Source: an uncultured Rhodoplanes sp. (GTDB taxonomy: Bacteria; Pseudomonadota; Alphaproteobacteria; Rhizobiales; Xanthobacteraceae). From it: a stretch of 46,224 bases of DNA. Both the position numbers and the translations under genes were made by a program. Each line of letters begins with the position of its first letter. The stretch's first letter is position 1. Positions 34,500-42,903 of the stretch are shown here, one piece after another. The stretch spans positions 1 to 46,224 of the forward strand of contig CAKZHN010000523.1 of assembly GCA_936924235.1 (NCBI GenBank), read 5' to 3'. The notes under the pieces were generated by a model, which had not been told where the DNA came from, did no database searches, and saw nothing but the letters and a program-made list of their open reading frames with translations.

Positions 34500-35039
34500 T
34501 CAGGGCTTGATTTGTATCGGGGTGCCGCTGTCGACCAAAGCCCAGATTTCTTCCATTTCGGTGTTGGTCACCGCGATGCAGCCGTCGGTCCAGTCGCGAA
34601 ACAGATGCAGGCCGCCGAGCCATCCTAATCCGTTCGGCAGGCCGTGGACCATGATGTCGCTTCCCGGCGGCACACCGTTCTGCGTGGCACGGGCACGGTC
34701 TTTGGTATCGGGAAAGGACACGTGCAGCGCCAGGTGGAAGCGGCTGCGGCGGTTCTTGCTGTCGATGGCGTAGTCGCCTTCGGGGGTGCGGCTGTCACCC
34801 TCGCGCAGCTTGTGGCCGACCGGATCGCCGCCGAGCGATACGCGATAGATCTTGATGACCTTGTCGCCCCGCAGAAGCGTCAGACGGCGCAACTGCTTTT
34901 CCACCAGAATGGATGTCGCGCGGCTGGCTTGGTCCGCGAGTTGCGGCACCTGACGCCCAGGTTTGAAGAAATCCCAACCCGCAAGAGCCACAACCGGCAA
35001 CACAGCGATAACCGCGACCGTCACGAGGCCCCGCCGCAT
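34500..35039 (-). CDS. L,D-transpeptidase, YafK/ErfK-like YkuD domain
   Basis: A 179-residue protein. One N-terminal hydrophobic segment (VTVAVIAVLPVVALAGW) acts as signal or anchor. The YkuD domain contains ILVEKQLRRLTLLRGDKVIKIY, KLREGDSRTPEGDYAID, IMVHGLPNG with the His, and DWTDGCIAVTNTEMEEIW with catalytic Cys 154. This DWT-x-GCIAVT form is typical of YafK-like members, which in E. coli act on the Braun lipoprotein-peptidoglycan link. The frame continues far upstream over gpsA, but ATG 35039 lies 2 bases after the gpsA stop and begins the leader, deciding the start. It sits inside an operon of unrelated functions. Confidence 0.93.
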   Translation of the reverse strand: MRRGLVTVAVIAVLPVVALAGWDFFKPGRQVPQLADQASRATSILVEKQLRRLTLLRGDKVIKIYRVSLGGDPVGHKLREGDSRTPEGDYAIDSKNRRSRFHLALHVSFPDTKDRARATQNGVPPGSDIMVHGLPNGLGWLGGLHLFRDWTDGCIAVTNTEMEEIWALVDSGTPIQIKP

Positions 35040-35041
35040 CG

Positions 35042-36031
35042 TCACTCTTCCGTCCGCAGCGGCCGCGCCAGCAGCGACTCGATCGCTTCGTCCACGCTCA
35101 TTTGTCCCGACAGCATCGCCGCGACTGCCGCGGCGATCGGCATGTCGACCGCTTTGTCGCGCGCCATTTCCAGAAGCACCGGCGCCGTGAAGGCGCCTTC
35201 GGCAAGTCCCGTCTTGCCGTGGATGTCCTTCGGCGTGAGACCCTTGCCGAGATTCATGCCGAAACTGAAGTTGCGCGACTGCGGGCTGCCGCAGGTCAGG
35301 ATCAGATCGCCCAAACCCGACAGCCCCATCATGGTCTCGGTCTTGGCGCCATAGGCGCGGCCGAAGCGCACCAGCTCGGCAAAGCCGCGCGTGGTCAGCG
35401 CGGCCTGCGCGCTCGCGCCCAGTCCGCGGCCGGTGACGATGCCGCAGGCGATGGCCAGCACGTTCTTCGAAGCGCCGCCGACCTCGACGCCGCGCACGTC
35501 CGACGACTGATAGGGCCGGAAGGTGCGGGACGCCAAGGCCTGCACCAGACCCGCCGCAATGGTTTCGTCGGCAGCCGCAAGCGTCACCGCGGTCGGCAAT
35601 CCGCGCGCGACGTCGGCGGCGAAGCTCGGACCCGACAGGATCGCCGGCGTCACCTTCGGCGCGCATTCGGCAATGATCTCGGTCATGAACTTTCGGGTGC
35701 CGTGCTCGATGCCCTTGGCGCAGGCGATCACCGGTGTGCCCGGCGCAACCGCAGCGCCGAGCGTCTGGCACACCGACCGTATGGCTTGCGCCGGCACCAC
35801 CAGCAGGATCGCATCGGCGCGGGAGGCTTCGGCGAGATCGCGCGTCACCGCGATGCCGTCCTCGATGCGCACGCCGGGCAGGAATCTACTTTCGCGCTTG
35901 CTTGCGAGATGCTCGGCGTTGCCGGCGTCGAACTCCCACAGCGTGACTTTGCGTCCGGCCCGCGCGGTGACGTTGGCGAGCGCCGTGCCCCAGGCGCCGC
36001 CTCCCAGCACCGCGATGCGATCGAACGTCAT
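35042..36031 (-). CDS. gpsA: NAD(P)-dependent glycerol-3-phosphate dehydrogenase
   Basis: A 329-residue cytoplasmic enzyme that reduces dihydroxyacetone phosphate to sn-glycerol 3-phosphate for phospholipids. The Rossmann motif is IAVLGGGAWGTALANV at 5-20. Other signatures are GTPVIACAKGIEHGT, ILSGPSFAADVARGLPTAVTLA and KNVLAIACGIVTGRGLGASAQAALTTRG with the catalytic Lys, and MMGLSGLGDLILTC. ATG 36031 starts the fold; the open frame to 36175 overlaps tsaD and is not used. It is 19 bases downstream of tsaD and 2 bases upstream of the L,D-transpeptidase, so clearly in one operon. Confidence 0.98.
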   Translation of the reverse strand: MTFDRIAVLGGGAWGTALANVTARAGRKVTLWEFDAGNAEHLASKRESRFLPGVRIEDGIAVTRDLAEASRADAILLVVPAQAIRSVCQTLGAAVAPGTPVIACAKGIEHGTRKFMTEIIAECAPKVTPAILSGPSFAADVARGLPTAVTLAAADETIAAGLVQALASRTFRPYQSSDVRGVEVGGASKNVLAIACGIVTGRGLGASAQAALTTRGFAELVRFGRAYGAKTETMMGLSGLGDLILTCGSPQSRNFSFGMNLGKGLTPKDIHGKTGLAEGAFTAPVLLEMARDKAVDMPIAAAVAAMLSGQMSVDEAIESLLARPLRTEE

Positions 36032-36050
36032 GCGCGGATCCTCGTGAGGC

Positions 36051-37127
36051 TCAGGCGCCTTGTTGCGCGACACGCGCCGGTTTGGTCTGCGGGCCTGCGA
36101 CCTCGTCGAGCGGCCAGCGCGCCCGCGGCGCAAAGTCGAGCGGATCGGACAGGCCCAGCGCAAGACGCTCGGCACCGGCCCAGGCGATCATCGCGCCGTT
36201 GTCCGTGCAGAGCTCGCCGGGCGGCACCACGAGCTTGACGCCGGCCTCGAAGGCGACGCGCTGCAGCACCTTGCGGATTGCCTCGTTGGCGGCGACGCCG
36301 CCGGCGGCAACGAGTGCGGTCGGCGCACCGACGCGGGCCCGGAACGTCTTCATGCCGGCGCGGAGCCGGTCGTGGATCAATTCGACCACGGCCTGCTGGA
36401 ACGAGGCGCAGAGATCGAGAACGTCCTGGTCGTTGAGCGGCGCAATCTTCTGGGCTTCGAGCCGCAGCGCGGTCTTGAGCCCCGAAAGCGAGAAATCCGG
36501 CTCGGCGCGGCCGTGCATCGGCCGCGGCAGCGCGAAGCGCGTGGCGTTGCCGCGCGCGGCCTCTTTCTCGACCTGCGGCCCGCCCGGATAGCCGAGGCCC
36601 AGAAGCTTCGCGGTCTTGTCGAAGGCCTCGCCGATGGCGTCGTCCTGGGTTGTGCCCAGCAAGGTGTAGTCGCCGATGCCGCGCACCGCGACGATCTGGG
36701 TGTGGCCGCCGGAGGCCAGGAACAGGCAATACGGGAACTGGATGCCTGTGGTGAGGCGGGCGGTCAGCGCATGGGCCTCGAGATGGTTCACCGCCATCAA
36801 GGGCTTGTTTTCCACCATTGCGATGGCCTTGGCGGTGGTCAGGCCCACGATCACGCCGCCGATCAGGCCCGGCCCGGCCGCAGCCGCGACGCCGTCGATC
36901 TCGCGGACCGTCAGATTGGCGTCCGCCAAAGCCTTGGTGACGATATGGTCCAGCGCGTCGACATGGGCGCGGGCGGCGATCTCCGGCACCACGCCGCCGA
37001 ATGCCGCATGCTCGCTGACCTGCGACAGCACCACATTGGACAGGATCTTGCCCGGGCCTTCGCCCGTGCGTTCGACCACCGCCGCGGCGGTCTCGTCGCA
37101 CGTGGTTTCGATTCCGAGTACAAGCAT
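36051..37127 (-). CDS. tsaD: tRNA N6-threonylcarbamoyladenosine transferase TsaD
   Basis: A 358-residue enzyme that transfers threonylcarbamoyl to A37 of ANN-reading tRNAs, working with TsaB, TsaC and TsaE. The ASKHA fold starts MLVLGIETTCDETAAAVV. The metal His pair is in AVNHLEAHALTARL. Further signatures are PYCLFLASGGHTQIV, LGTTQDDAIGEAFDKTAKLLGLGYPGGP, LVAAGGVAANEAIR and CTDNGAMIAWAGAERL. ATG 37127 is the family start; the frame is open to 37829 only as a shadow of hemC. It diverges from hemC with just 28 bases between starts. Confidence 0.98.
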   Translation of the reverse strand: MLVLGIETTCDETAAAVVERTGEGPGKILSNVVLSQVSEHAAFGGVVPEIAARAHVDALDHIVTKALADANLTVREIDGVAAAAGPGLIGGVIVGLTTAKAIAMVENKPLMAVNHLEAHALTARLTTGIQFPYCLFLASGGHTQIVAVRGIGDYTLLGTTQDDAIGEAFDKTAKLLGLGYPGGPQVEKEAARGNATRFALPRPMHGRAEPDFSLSGLKTALRLEAQKIAPLNDQDVLDLCASFQQAVVELIHDRLRAGMKTFRARVGAPTALVAAGGVAANEAIRKVLQRVAFEAGVKLVVPPGELCTDNGAMIAWAGAERLALGLSDPLDFAPRARWPLDEVAGPQTKPARVAQQGA

Positions 37128-37155
37128 GCGACAACGGCTAGCATTGTGAGGTCCC

Positions 37156-38091
37156 GTGACGCAATCCTCCGGTCCCGTCCTTCGTCTCGGCACGCGCGGC
37201 AGCCCGCTGGCGCTGACCCAGGCACGCATGGTGCGCCAGGCGCTGGCCGCGGCGCACGGTTTCGACGCTGAGCAGGTCGAGATCACGGTGATCCGCACCA
37301 GCGGCGACCGGATCCAGGACCGGCCGCTGTCCGAGGCCGGCGGCAAGGGGCTCTTCACCAAGGAGATCGAGGAGGCGCTGACCGCCGGCTCGATCGACCT
37401 TGCGGTGCATTCGTCGAAGGATATGCCGACCGTGCTGCCGGACGGCCTGGTGCTGTCGGCGTTCATGGAGCGCGAGGACCCGCGCGACGCCTTCATCAGC
37501 CGCAAGGCGAAATCCATCGCCGAACTGCCAAAGGGCGCAACCGTCGGCACGGCGTCGCTGCGCCGCCAGGCGATGATGAAGCGGCTGCGGCCGGATCTGA
37601 AGGTCGTGCCGCTGCGCGGCAATGTCGAGACGCGGTTGCGCAAGCTCGAAGAAGGCGTGGCTGACGCGACGCTCCTGGCGCTCGCCGGACTGAAGCGCCT
37701 GGGCTTGGCCGAGGCCGCGACCGCGGTGCTCGGCGTCGATGAGTTTCTTCCGGCTGTGGGGCAGGGCGCGATCGGCATCGAGACGCGGGCCGGCGACGCG
37801 CACACGCGGCAGATGCTGGCGCCGATCAATTATGCGGACACGGCCCATGCGCTGGTCTGCGAGCGGGCGTTTCTCGCCGTGCTCGACGGCTCCTGCCGCA
37901 CGCCGATCGCGGGCCACGCGACGGTATCAGGCGGGCTTATTCATTTTCACGGCATGATCGTGAAGCCCGACGGCAGCGAGGCCTTCGAGACCAAGCGCGA
38001 AGGCACCGTGCACGACGCCGTGCGGCTCGGGGCCGATGCGGGCGCCGAATTGAAAGCGCTCGCCGGTTCGGATTTCTTTGTGGCGCACTGA
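37156..38091 (+). CDS. hemC: porphobilinogen deaminase (hydroxymethylbilane synthase)
   Basis: A 311-residue cytoplasmic enzyme that joins four porphobilinogens into hydroxymethylbilane. LRLGTRGSPLALTQARMV is the usual start, KGLFTKEIEEALTAGSIDLAVHSSKDMPT covers the active site with the catalytic Asp, GTASLRRQAMMKRLRPDL binds the chain, and LDGSCRTPIAGHA carries the dipyrromethane Cys. The start is GTG 37156 with gagg seven bases upstream. hemD follows after 2 bases, so products of consecutive steps are made together. It heads the operon hemC - hemD - mitofilin - hemY. Confidence 0.98.
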   Translation: MTQSSGPVLRLGTRGSPLALTQARMVRQALAAAHGFDAEQVEITVIRTSGDRIQDRPLSEAGGKGLFTKEIEEALTAGSIDLAVHSSKDMPTVLPDGLVLSAFMEREDPRDAFISRKAKSIAELPKGATVGTASLRRQAMMKRLRPDLKVVPLRGNVETRLRKLEEGVADATLLALAGLKRLGLAEAATAVLGVDEFLPAVGQGAIGIETRAGDAHTRQMLAPINYADTAHALVCERAFLAVLDGSCRTPIAGHATVSGGLIHFHGMIVKPDGSEAFETKREGTVHDAVRLGADAGAELKALAGSDFFVAH

Positions 38092-38093
38092 TC

Positions 38094-38816
38094 ATGCGCC
38101 TGCTCGTCACGCGTCCCGAGCCAGACAACGAGCGCACTGCGGCGACGCTGCGGGCGCAGGGCCACGACGTGCTGCTGGCGCCGATGCTGCGGATCGAGGC
38201 CGTTCCGAACGTCGATCTCGGTGCGCCGTCTCAGGGCGCGCAGTCCTGGAGCGGCGTGCTGCTGACCAGCGCCAACGGCGCGCGGGCGCTGGCCGCGCAT
38301 CCGCGGCGCGGCGAATTGCTGGCGCTGCCGGTGCTCGCGGTCGGCCGCGCGAGCGCGGACGTGGCGCGCGCGGCAGGCTTTGCCGACGTGGCATCGGCGG
38401 ACGGCGATGCGGACGATCTGGTGCGGCTGGCCGCGGCGCGCTTTGCCGGCGCGCCAAAGCCGTTGCTTTATCCCGCGGGCGAGGATCGCTCGCGCGATCT
38501 TGCCGGCGCTCTGTCGGCGAAAGGCGTCGCTGTGCACACGGTCGTCGTCTATCGCGCGGTGGCCGCGAACGAATTCCCGCCTGACGTGCGGGCCGCGCTG
38601 ACGCAGGGCCGTATCGAGGCCGTGCTGCATTTTTCTCGCCGCAGCGTCGAGAGCTATCTCGAATGCGGCCGGACCATCCGGCAGGAGTCGGTTGCGCCGA
38701 TGCACTATTGCCTGTCGGAACGCGCAGCCGAGCCGTTGCGGCACGCCGGAGCGGCGCGCATCGCGGTTTCGGCGGAGCCCGACGAGGCCAGCCTCATCGG
38801 GCGGATTTCCCCATGA
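38094..38816 (+). CDS. hemD: uroporphyrinogen-III synthase
   Basis: A 240-residue cytoplasmic enzyme that closes and inverts ring D of hydroxymethylbilane. The family diverges strongly, but LLVTRPEPDNERTAATLRAQGHDVLLAPMLRIE at the start, GVLLTSANGARALAAH, VLAVGRASADVARAAGF, LLYPAGEDRSRDLAGAL and HTVVVYRAVA are typical, as is DAVLHFSRRSVESYL written here as EAVLHFSRRSVESYL. Placement 2 bases after hemC confirms the call. Confidence 0.97.
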   Translation: MRLLVTRPEPDNERTAATLRAQGHDVLLAPMLRIEAVPNVDLGAPSQGAQSWSGVLLTSANGARALAAHPRRGELLALPVLAVGRASADVARAAGFADVASADGDADDLVRLAAARFAGAPKPLLYPAGEDRSRDLAGALSAKGVAVHTVVVYRAVAANEFPPDVRAALTQGRIEAVLHFSRRSVESYLECGRTIRQESVAPMHYCLSERAAEPLRHAGAARIAVSAEPDEASLIGRISP

Positions 38817-38869
38817 GACCGGGCGCTTCGTCACACGCCAGCCAATATCGAATCGTCTAAAATGGCAGC

Positions 38870-40222
38870 ATGGTCAGCACGAAGCCTCCTCCATCGGATC
38901 CGCCGGGCGGCCGCCGCCGCCGGCCGCCGACGGTGCTCAACCTGGAGGCAACCGAAGTGACGCCGTCGAGTCCCGAGTCCCCGCCCAAGGCTGACGATAA
39001 GCCTGAAGATCCGACGCAGCAGCATGCCGCGGACGAGTCTGCGCCGCCTGAGATGAAGGCCGAGGACGTGCGGCCCGGGCCGCTGGTGTTCGAGCCGCCG
39101 CCACCCGAGCCTGCGGCCGAAACCAAGTCGTCGGAGTCGCCACCATCGGAACCGTCGCCTCAAGCGGAGCCGGCTGCCGAAGAAGCACCAACGCCACCGC
39201 CCGCCGGGCCGCCGCGTCAGCTATGGATGCCGGTTGTTGCCGGATTATCAGGCGTCGGAGGCGGCGCTGCTGTCGCCGTGCTGCTCTGGCTGCTCGGCGC
39301 GTTCTCGGCGAGCCAACCGGTTTCTTCGCCCCAGCAGACCGCAACGCCCGATCTCAGCCCGCGCCTCGCCGGCATCGAGCAGCAATTGAAGGAGCTGGCC
39401 GCGCGGCCCGCGTCGGCTGCACCCGATCCCAAGCCGCTGAACGACATCGCGACACGGCTCGGCAAGCTCGAAAGCGCCGTCAATGCGCCGCGCGCGCCGG
39501 TGACCGATCCGGTGGTGCTCGGCCGCATCACCGCCGCCGAGAATGCCGCCAAGTCGACGGCCGACAATGTCGCGGGCCTTACGCGCCGCATCGATACACT
39601 CGAAACCGCGTTGCGCGAGACCAACGGCCAGATCCAGCAGCTCGCGACCGTGACCGCGGAAATGCAGGCCAGGCTGCGCGAAACCGGCGCGGGCGCCGAC
39701 CGGCCGTCGCGGCTTGCGGTCGCAGCGTCGGCGCTGCGCGGCGCCGTCGAGCGCGGCGAGGCTTACGCGGCCGAGCTTGCGATCGTGAAACCGCTGACGC
39801 CGGACTCCGGCGCCGTGGCGATGCTGGAGCCGTTTGCTGCGTCCGGCGTGCCGAGCCAGGCCGCGCTCGGCCAGGAGCTTGCCGTGATCGTCCGGCCGAT
39901 GGTGGCCACGCCGGCCGAGGCGCCGCGCGACGGCACGTTCCTGGAAAAGCTCCAGGCCAACGCCGAGAAGCTCGTCCGCATCCGTCCGATCGACGAGGCG
40001 CGCGGCGACGACCGCGTCGCCGTGCTGAGCCGGATCGAGCAGCGCGCCGCCCAGGGCAACATCGCGGGCGCGCAGGCCGAGCTTGCAAAGCTTCCGCCCG
40101 ACGTCCGTTCGCAGGCCTCCTTGCAGGCCTGGACCGCAAAGGCCGAGGCGCGCGGCAAGGCCGTCGAGGCCGCCCGCAAGCTGGCCGCCGACGCGGTTAC
40201 GGCTCTGAAAGCCAGCCCGTGA
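38870..40222 (+). CDS. mitofilin-family inner-membrane protein (COG4223 type)
   Basis: A 450-residue protein. Residues 1-117 are disordered, rich in Pro, Glu, Ser and Ala. One transmembrane segment lies at about 119-145 (PVVAGLSGVGGGAAVAVLLWLL). A long coiled-coil region follows (about 160-280, GIEQQLKELAARPAS ... RRIDTLETALRETNGQIQQLA), then a helical mitofilin-signature C-terminus (VAASALRGAVERGEAYAAELAIV ... RIEQRAAQGNIAGAQAELAKLP). Homology with mitochondrial Mic60 and the place between hemD and hemY are typical of alphaproteobacteria; Mic60 relatives shape intracytoplasmic membranes. It lies 53 bases after hemD. Confidence 0.92.
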   Translation: MVSTKPPPSDPPGGRRRRPPTVLNLEATEVTPSSPESPPKADDKPEDPTQQHAADESAPPEMKAEDVRPGPLVFEPPPPEPAAETKSSESPPSEPSPQAEPAAEEAPTPPPAGPPRQLWMPVVAGLSGVGGGAAVAVLLWLLGAFSASQPVSSPQQTATPDLSPRLAGIEQQLKELAARPASAAPDPKPLNDIATRLGKLESAVNAPRAPVTDPVVLGRITAAENAAKSTADNVAGLTRRIDTLETALRETNGQIQQLATVTAEMQARLRETGAGADRPSRLAVAASALRGAVERGEAYAAELAIVKPLTPDSGAVAMLEPFAASGVPSQAALGQELAVIVRPMVATPAEAPRDGTFLEKLQANAEKLVRIRPIDEARGDDRVAVLSRIEQRAAQGNIAGAQAELAKLPPDVRSQASLQAWTAKAEARGKAVEAARKLAADAVTALKASP

Positions 40223-40235
40223 TACAGATTCACCG

Positions 40236-41849
40236 ATGATCCGCGTCCTCCTCTTCCTGGCGTTTATCGCTGCCGTGGCCTTCGGCTTTGTCTGGATCGC
40301 CGACCGGCCCGGCGACATCGCGATCACCTGGCAGGGCCGCCAGATCGAGACCTCGGTGCTGGTCGCCGCGGTGGCGCTGGTCGCCGTGGTCGCGGTCGCC
40401 ATCTTCCTGTGGTCGATCATCCGCACCATCCTGCGCTCGCCCGACCTGATCGGAATGTTTCTCAGCCATCGCCGCGGCGTGCGCGGCTATCTGGCGATCT
40501 CGCGCGGCCTCGTCGCGGTCGGCTCGGGCGATGTGCGGGCGGCGCAACGCGCGTCTGACGAAGCCTCACGTATTGCGCCAGGCGAGCCGCTGGCGCTGCT
40601 GCTCGACGCGCAATGCGCGCAGCTGTCCGGCGACCGCGCCGCGGCCGAGCACGCCTTCCGCAAGATGGCCGAGCGTGAGGATACGAAACTGCTTGGGCTG
40701 CGCGGCCTCTACATCGAGGCGCAGCGCCGCCAGGATCACGCCGCGGCTCGCGCCTACGCCGAGGAAGCCGCGAATGCCTCGCCGTCGCTCGGCTGGGCCG
40801 GTCAGGCGGTGCTGGAATTCCGCTCCACCGCGGGCGACTGGACCGGCGCGCAAGCGGCGCTCGACCGCAACAGCCGCTACAACCTGATCGACAAGGCCGA
40901 CTACAAGCGCCAGCGCGCAGTGCTGATCACGGCCCGCGCGCTGGCCGCAGAAGAAGGCGACCGTGACCGGGCGCGCGAGCTCGCGCTCGAAGCCTTGAAG
41001 CTTGCGCCCAATCTCGTGCCCGCCGCCGAGCTTGCGGCGCGGCTCTTGAGCGAAGCCGGCGAGCAGCGCCGCGCCGCGCGCATCATCGAGAAGGCCTGGG
41101 AGGCCAATCCGCATCCCGACCTCGCCGACACCTACGCGCATCTGCGCTCCGGCGATTCGGCGCGCGAGCGGCTGACGCGGGTGCAGTCGCTGGCGCAGCG
41201 GACGACGGGCCATGTCGAAGGCGCGCTCGCGGTAGCGCGCGCCGCGCTCGACGCGCAGGAGTTCGCGGCTGCGCGCACGGCCTTGAAGCCGCTTCTGAAA
41301 GAGCCGACCCAGCGCGGCGCCGGACTGATGGCCGAGATCGAGCGCAGCGAAAGCGGCGACGAAGGTCGTGCCCGCGAGTGGATGGCGCGCGCGCTGCACG
41401 CCGCGCCCGATCCGGCCTGGACCGCCGATGGCTATGTCTCCGATCGCTGGATGCCGGTGTCGCCGGTCAGCGGCCGGCTCGATGCGTTCCAGTGGAAGGT
41501 GCCGCTCGCCGAGATCGGCGTCACCCGCGACGCGATCGACGTCGACGCGCTCGAAGCGGCAGCCAAGGCCAAGCCGGTGGTGATCGCGCCGCCTGCGCCC
41601 GAGCCGCAGCCGAGTCCTGTGCCGTCTCCAGTTGCGCCTGCTTCGGTGGCCGAACCGCCCAAGCCCGCGCCGCCGGTCGTCGCCGCGCCATCTTCGCCGC
41701 CGGTTCCGCCGCCCGCTCCCGCTGCGCCGCGGGCCGAAGCGGTGATTCCTTTGGTCCACGCGCCCGACGATCCGGGCCCCGAACCCGCGCCCGATCTCGA
41801 TCCGGAGCCCGGACCGGGCTCCGGATCGAGCGGATTACGGCTGTTCTGA
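40236..41849 (+). CDS. hemY: HemY-like protein with TPR repeats
   Basis: A 537-residue membrane protein. Two hydrophobic segments at about 1-22 and 42-65 form the HemY_N domain (ADRPGDIAITWQGRQIETSV lies between). A TPR-rich soluble part follows (RAAQRASDEASRIAPGEPLALLLDAQCAQ, ALEALKLAPNLVPAAELAARLLSEAG). The last 90 residues are a Pro/Ala-rich tail, longer than in enterobacterial HemY. The role of HemY in haem synthesis is unproven; it is called a haem-biosynthesis protein because of operon position. It starts 13 bases after the mitofilin gene and ends the operon before a terminator. Confidence 0.92.
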   Translation: MIRVLLFLAFIAAVAFGFVWIADRPGDIAITWQGRQIETSVLVAAVALVAVVAVAIFLWSIIRTILRSPDLIGMFLSHRRGVRGYLAISRGLVAVGSGDVRAAQRASDEASRIAPGEPLALLLDAQCAQLSGDRAAAEHAFRKMAEREDTKLLGLRGLYIEAQRRQDHAAARAYAEEAANASPSLGWAGQAVLEFRSTAGDWTGAQAALDRNSRYNLIDKADYKRQRAVLITARALAAEEGDRDRARELALEALKLAPNLVPAAELAARLLSEAGEQRRAARIIEKAWEANPHPDLADTYAHLRSGDSARERLTRVQSLAQRTTGHVEGALAVARAALDAQEFAAARTALKPLLKEPTQRGAGLMAEIERSESGDEGRAREWMARALHAAPDPAWTADGYVSDRWMPVSPVSGRLDAFQWKVPLAEIGVTRDAIDVDALEAAAKAKPVVIAPPAPEPQPSPVPSPVAPASVAEPPKPAPPVVAAPSSPPVPPPAPAAPRAEAVIPLVHAPDDPGPEPAPDLDPEPGPGSGSSGLRLF

Positions 41850-41889
41850 CAGGCGTTTCGTCGTGCTGTCAGGTTTGCTTGCCAAGGTT

Positions 41890-41917
41890 CGCCCCTCTCG
41901 CTAAGAGGGGCGCGTTT
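41890..41917 (+). terminator. probable terminator of the hemC-hemD-mitofilin-hemY operon
   Basis: Stem cgcccctct (41890-41898) and agaggggcg (41904-41912) with loop cgcta, followed by cgttt. The T-run is short, so strength is uncertain. It lies 40 bases after hemY and before tRNA-Thr. Confidence 0.55.
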
Positions 41918-41935
41918 CCAGCCGTTTCGGCCCGT

Positions 41936-42010
41936 GCCGGCGTAGCTCAGCGGTAGAGCATCCGCTTCGTAAGCGGGTGGTCGGGGGTTCAAATCCCTCC
42001 GCCGGCACCA
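41936..42010 (+). tRNA. tRNA-Thr (anticodon CGT)
   Basis: The acceptor stem GCCGGCG/CGCCGGC is perfect. D arm gctcagcggtagagc, anticodon stem tccgc/gcggg (one T-G) with loop ttcgtaa (anticodon CGT), T arm gggggttcaaatccctc, discriminator A and encoded CCA are all present. It reads ACG threonine codons, common in this GC-rich DNA. Confidence 0.96.
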
Positions 42011-42023
42011 TTCCTCCTAACGC

Positions 42024-42893
42024 TCAGCCGAACTCGAACGACGTCACGCCGAAGATCCGTTCCACCGGCAGGTCCGGCGCGGGCCCATGATACATGCGGG
42101 CGCAGCCGAACACCTCCTTGAGACCGAATTTCATCGCGAGCCGCGTGCCGGCTTCGTTCGGCTCGGGCACGTCGAGCTGCATCTGCTGGCCGGGGAAGCG
42201 AGACATCAGGCTGCCGATGATGCGTTCGGCGGCATCCGGGCGCGCGGCGAAGACCGGACCGATCTTGAAGCCGGTGCGGGCCGGGCGGGCGATGCCGTAG
42301 CCGATGAGCTCATCGCGCTCGAACAAGCCGGCCGCGTGCGCGCCCGGCTGAAACATCCAGCGGCGCAGAAACGCTATGCGAGGTGCTGGCACATGCGCGC
42401 GGTCGAAGCGGTCGATCGTTGCGAAGCTCGCTTCGTCGAGCAGCTGGACCTGCGGATCGGCAGATCCGTTGGCGATGCCTTGAAAACGCAAATCGCGGTA
42501 GGCGAGGGCGAAGCCGCCGCGCGCATAGAACGGCACCATGGCGAAAACGCCGTCCATGCCGATGACAGCTCCAGGCGACAGCCGAGCCTGCAATCGCTTC
42601 AGCCGGTAGTGCCACAACTGCGCGCCCAGGCCGTCGCCGCGCAGGTCCTTGCGCACGATGAACAGGCCCATGAAGCCGAACAGCCCGGCGTAGGAAAAGA
42701 TCGTGCCGCCACCGACCAGCTCGGCGCCGCGGCGCAAGGCGATGAACGCGTCGGGATCAATGTCCCAGGCGATATCGAGATCGGCCTTGCCGGGATTCCA
42801 GCCTTCGTCGGCCGCCCAGCCGCCGAGCGTCGCGACCTCGTCGCGACGCATCGGCCCCAACGAGAGATCGGCGGCAGGCATCGGCGCTTTCAC
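42024..42893 (-). CDS. GNAT-family N-acetyltransferase with C-terminal acetyltransf_18-like half
   Basis: A 289-residue cytoplasmic protein. The GNAT core occupies about 10-130: MRRDEVATLGGWAADEGWNPG, then MGLFIVRKDLRGDGLGAQLW, where R-x-D-G-L-G-A serves as the acetyl-CoA pyrophosphate loop (Q/R-x-x-G-x-G/A), and DGVFAMVPFYARGGFALAY. The second half (PARTGFKIGPVFAARPDAAERIIGSLM ... NEAGTRLAMKFGLKEVFGCARMYHG) matches the tandem domain of YitH-like proteins. The acceptor is unknown. It ends the minus-strand group PrpD-like - collagen-like - GNAT, 10 bases after the collagen-like gene, and faces tRNA-Thr. Confidence 0.9.
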   Translation of the reverse strand: MKAPMPAADLSLGPMRRDEVATLGGWAADEGWNPGKADLDIAWDIDPDAFIALRRGAELVGGGTIFSYAGLFGFMGLFIVRKDLRGDGLGAQLWHYRLKRLQARLSPGAVIGMDGVFAMVPFYARGGFALAYRDLRFQGIANGSADPQVQLLDEASFATIDRFDRAHVPAPRIAFLRRWMFQPGAHAAGLFERDELIGYGIARPARTGFKIGPVFAARPDAAERIIGSLMSRFPGQQMQLDVPEPNEAGTRLAMKFGLKEVFGCARMYHGPAPDLPVERIFGVTSFEFG

Positions 42894-42903
42894 GGCTTCC
42901 GGA

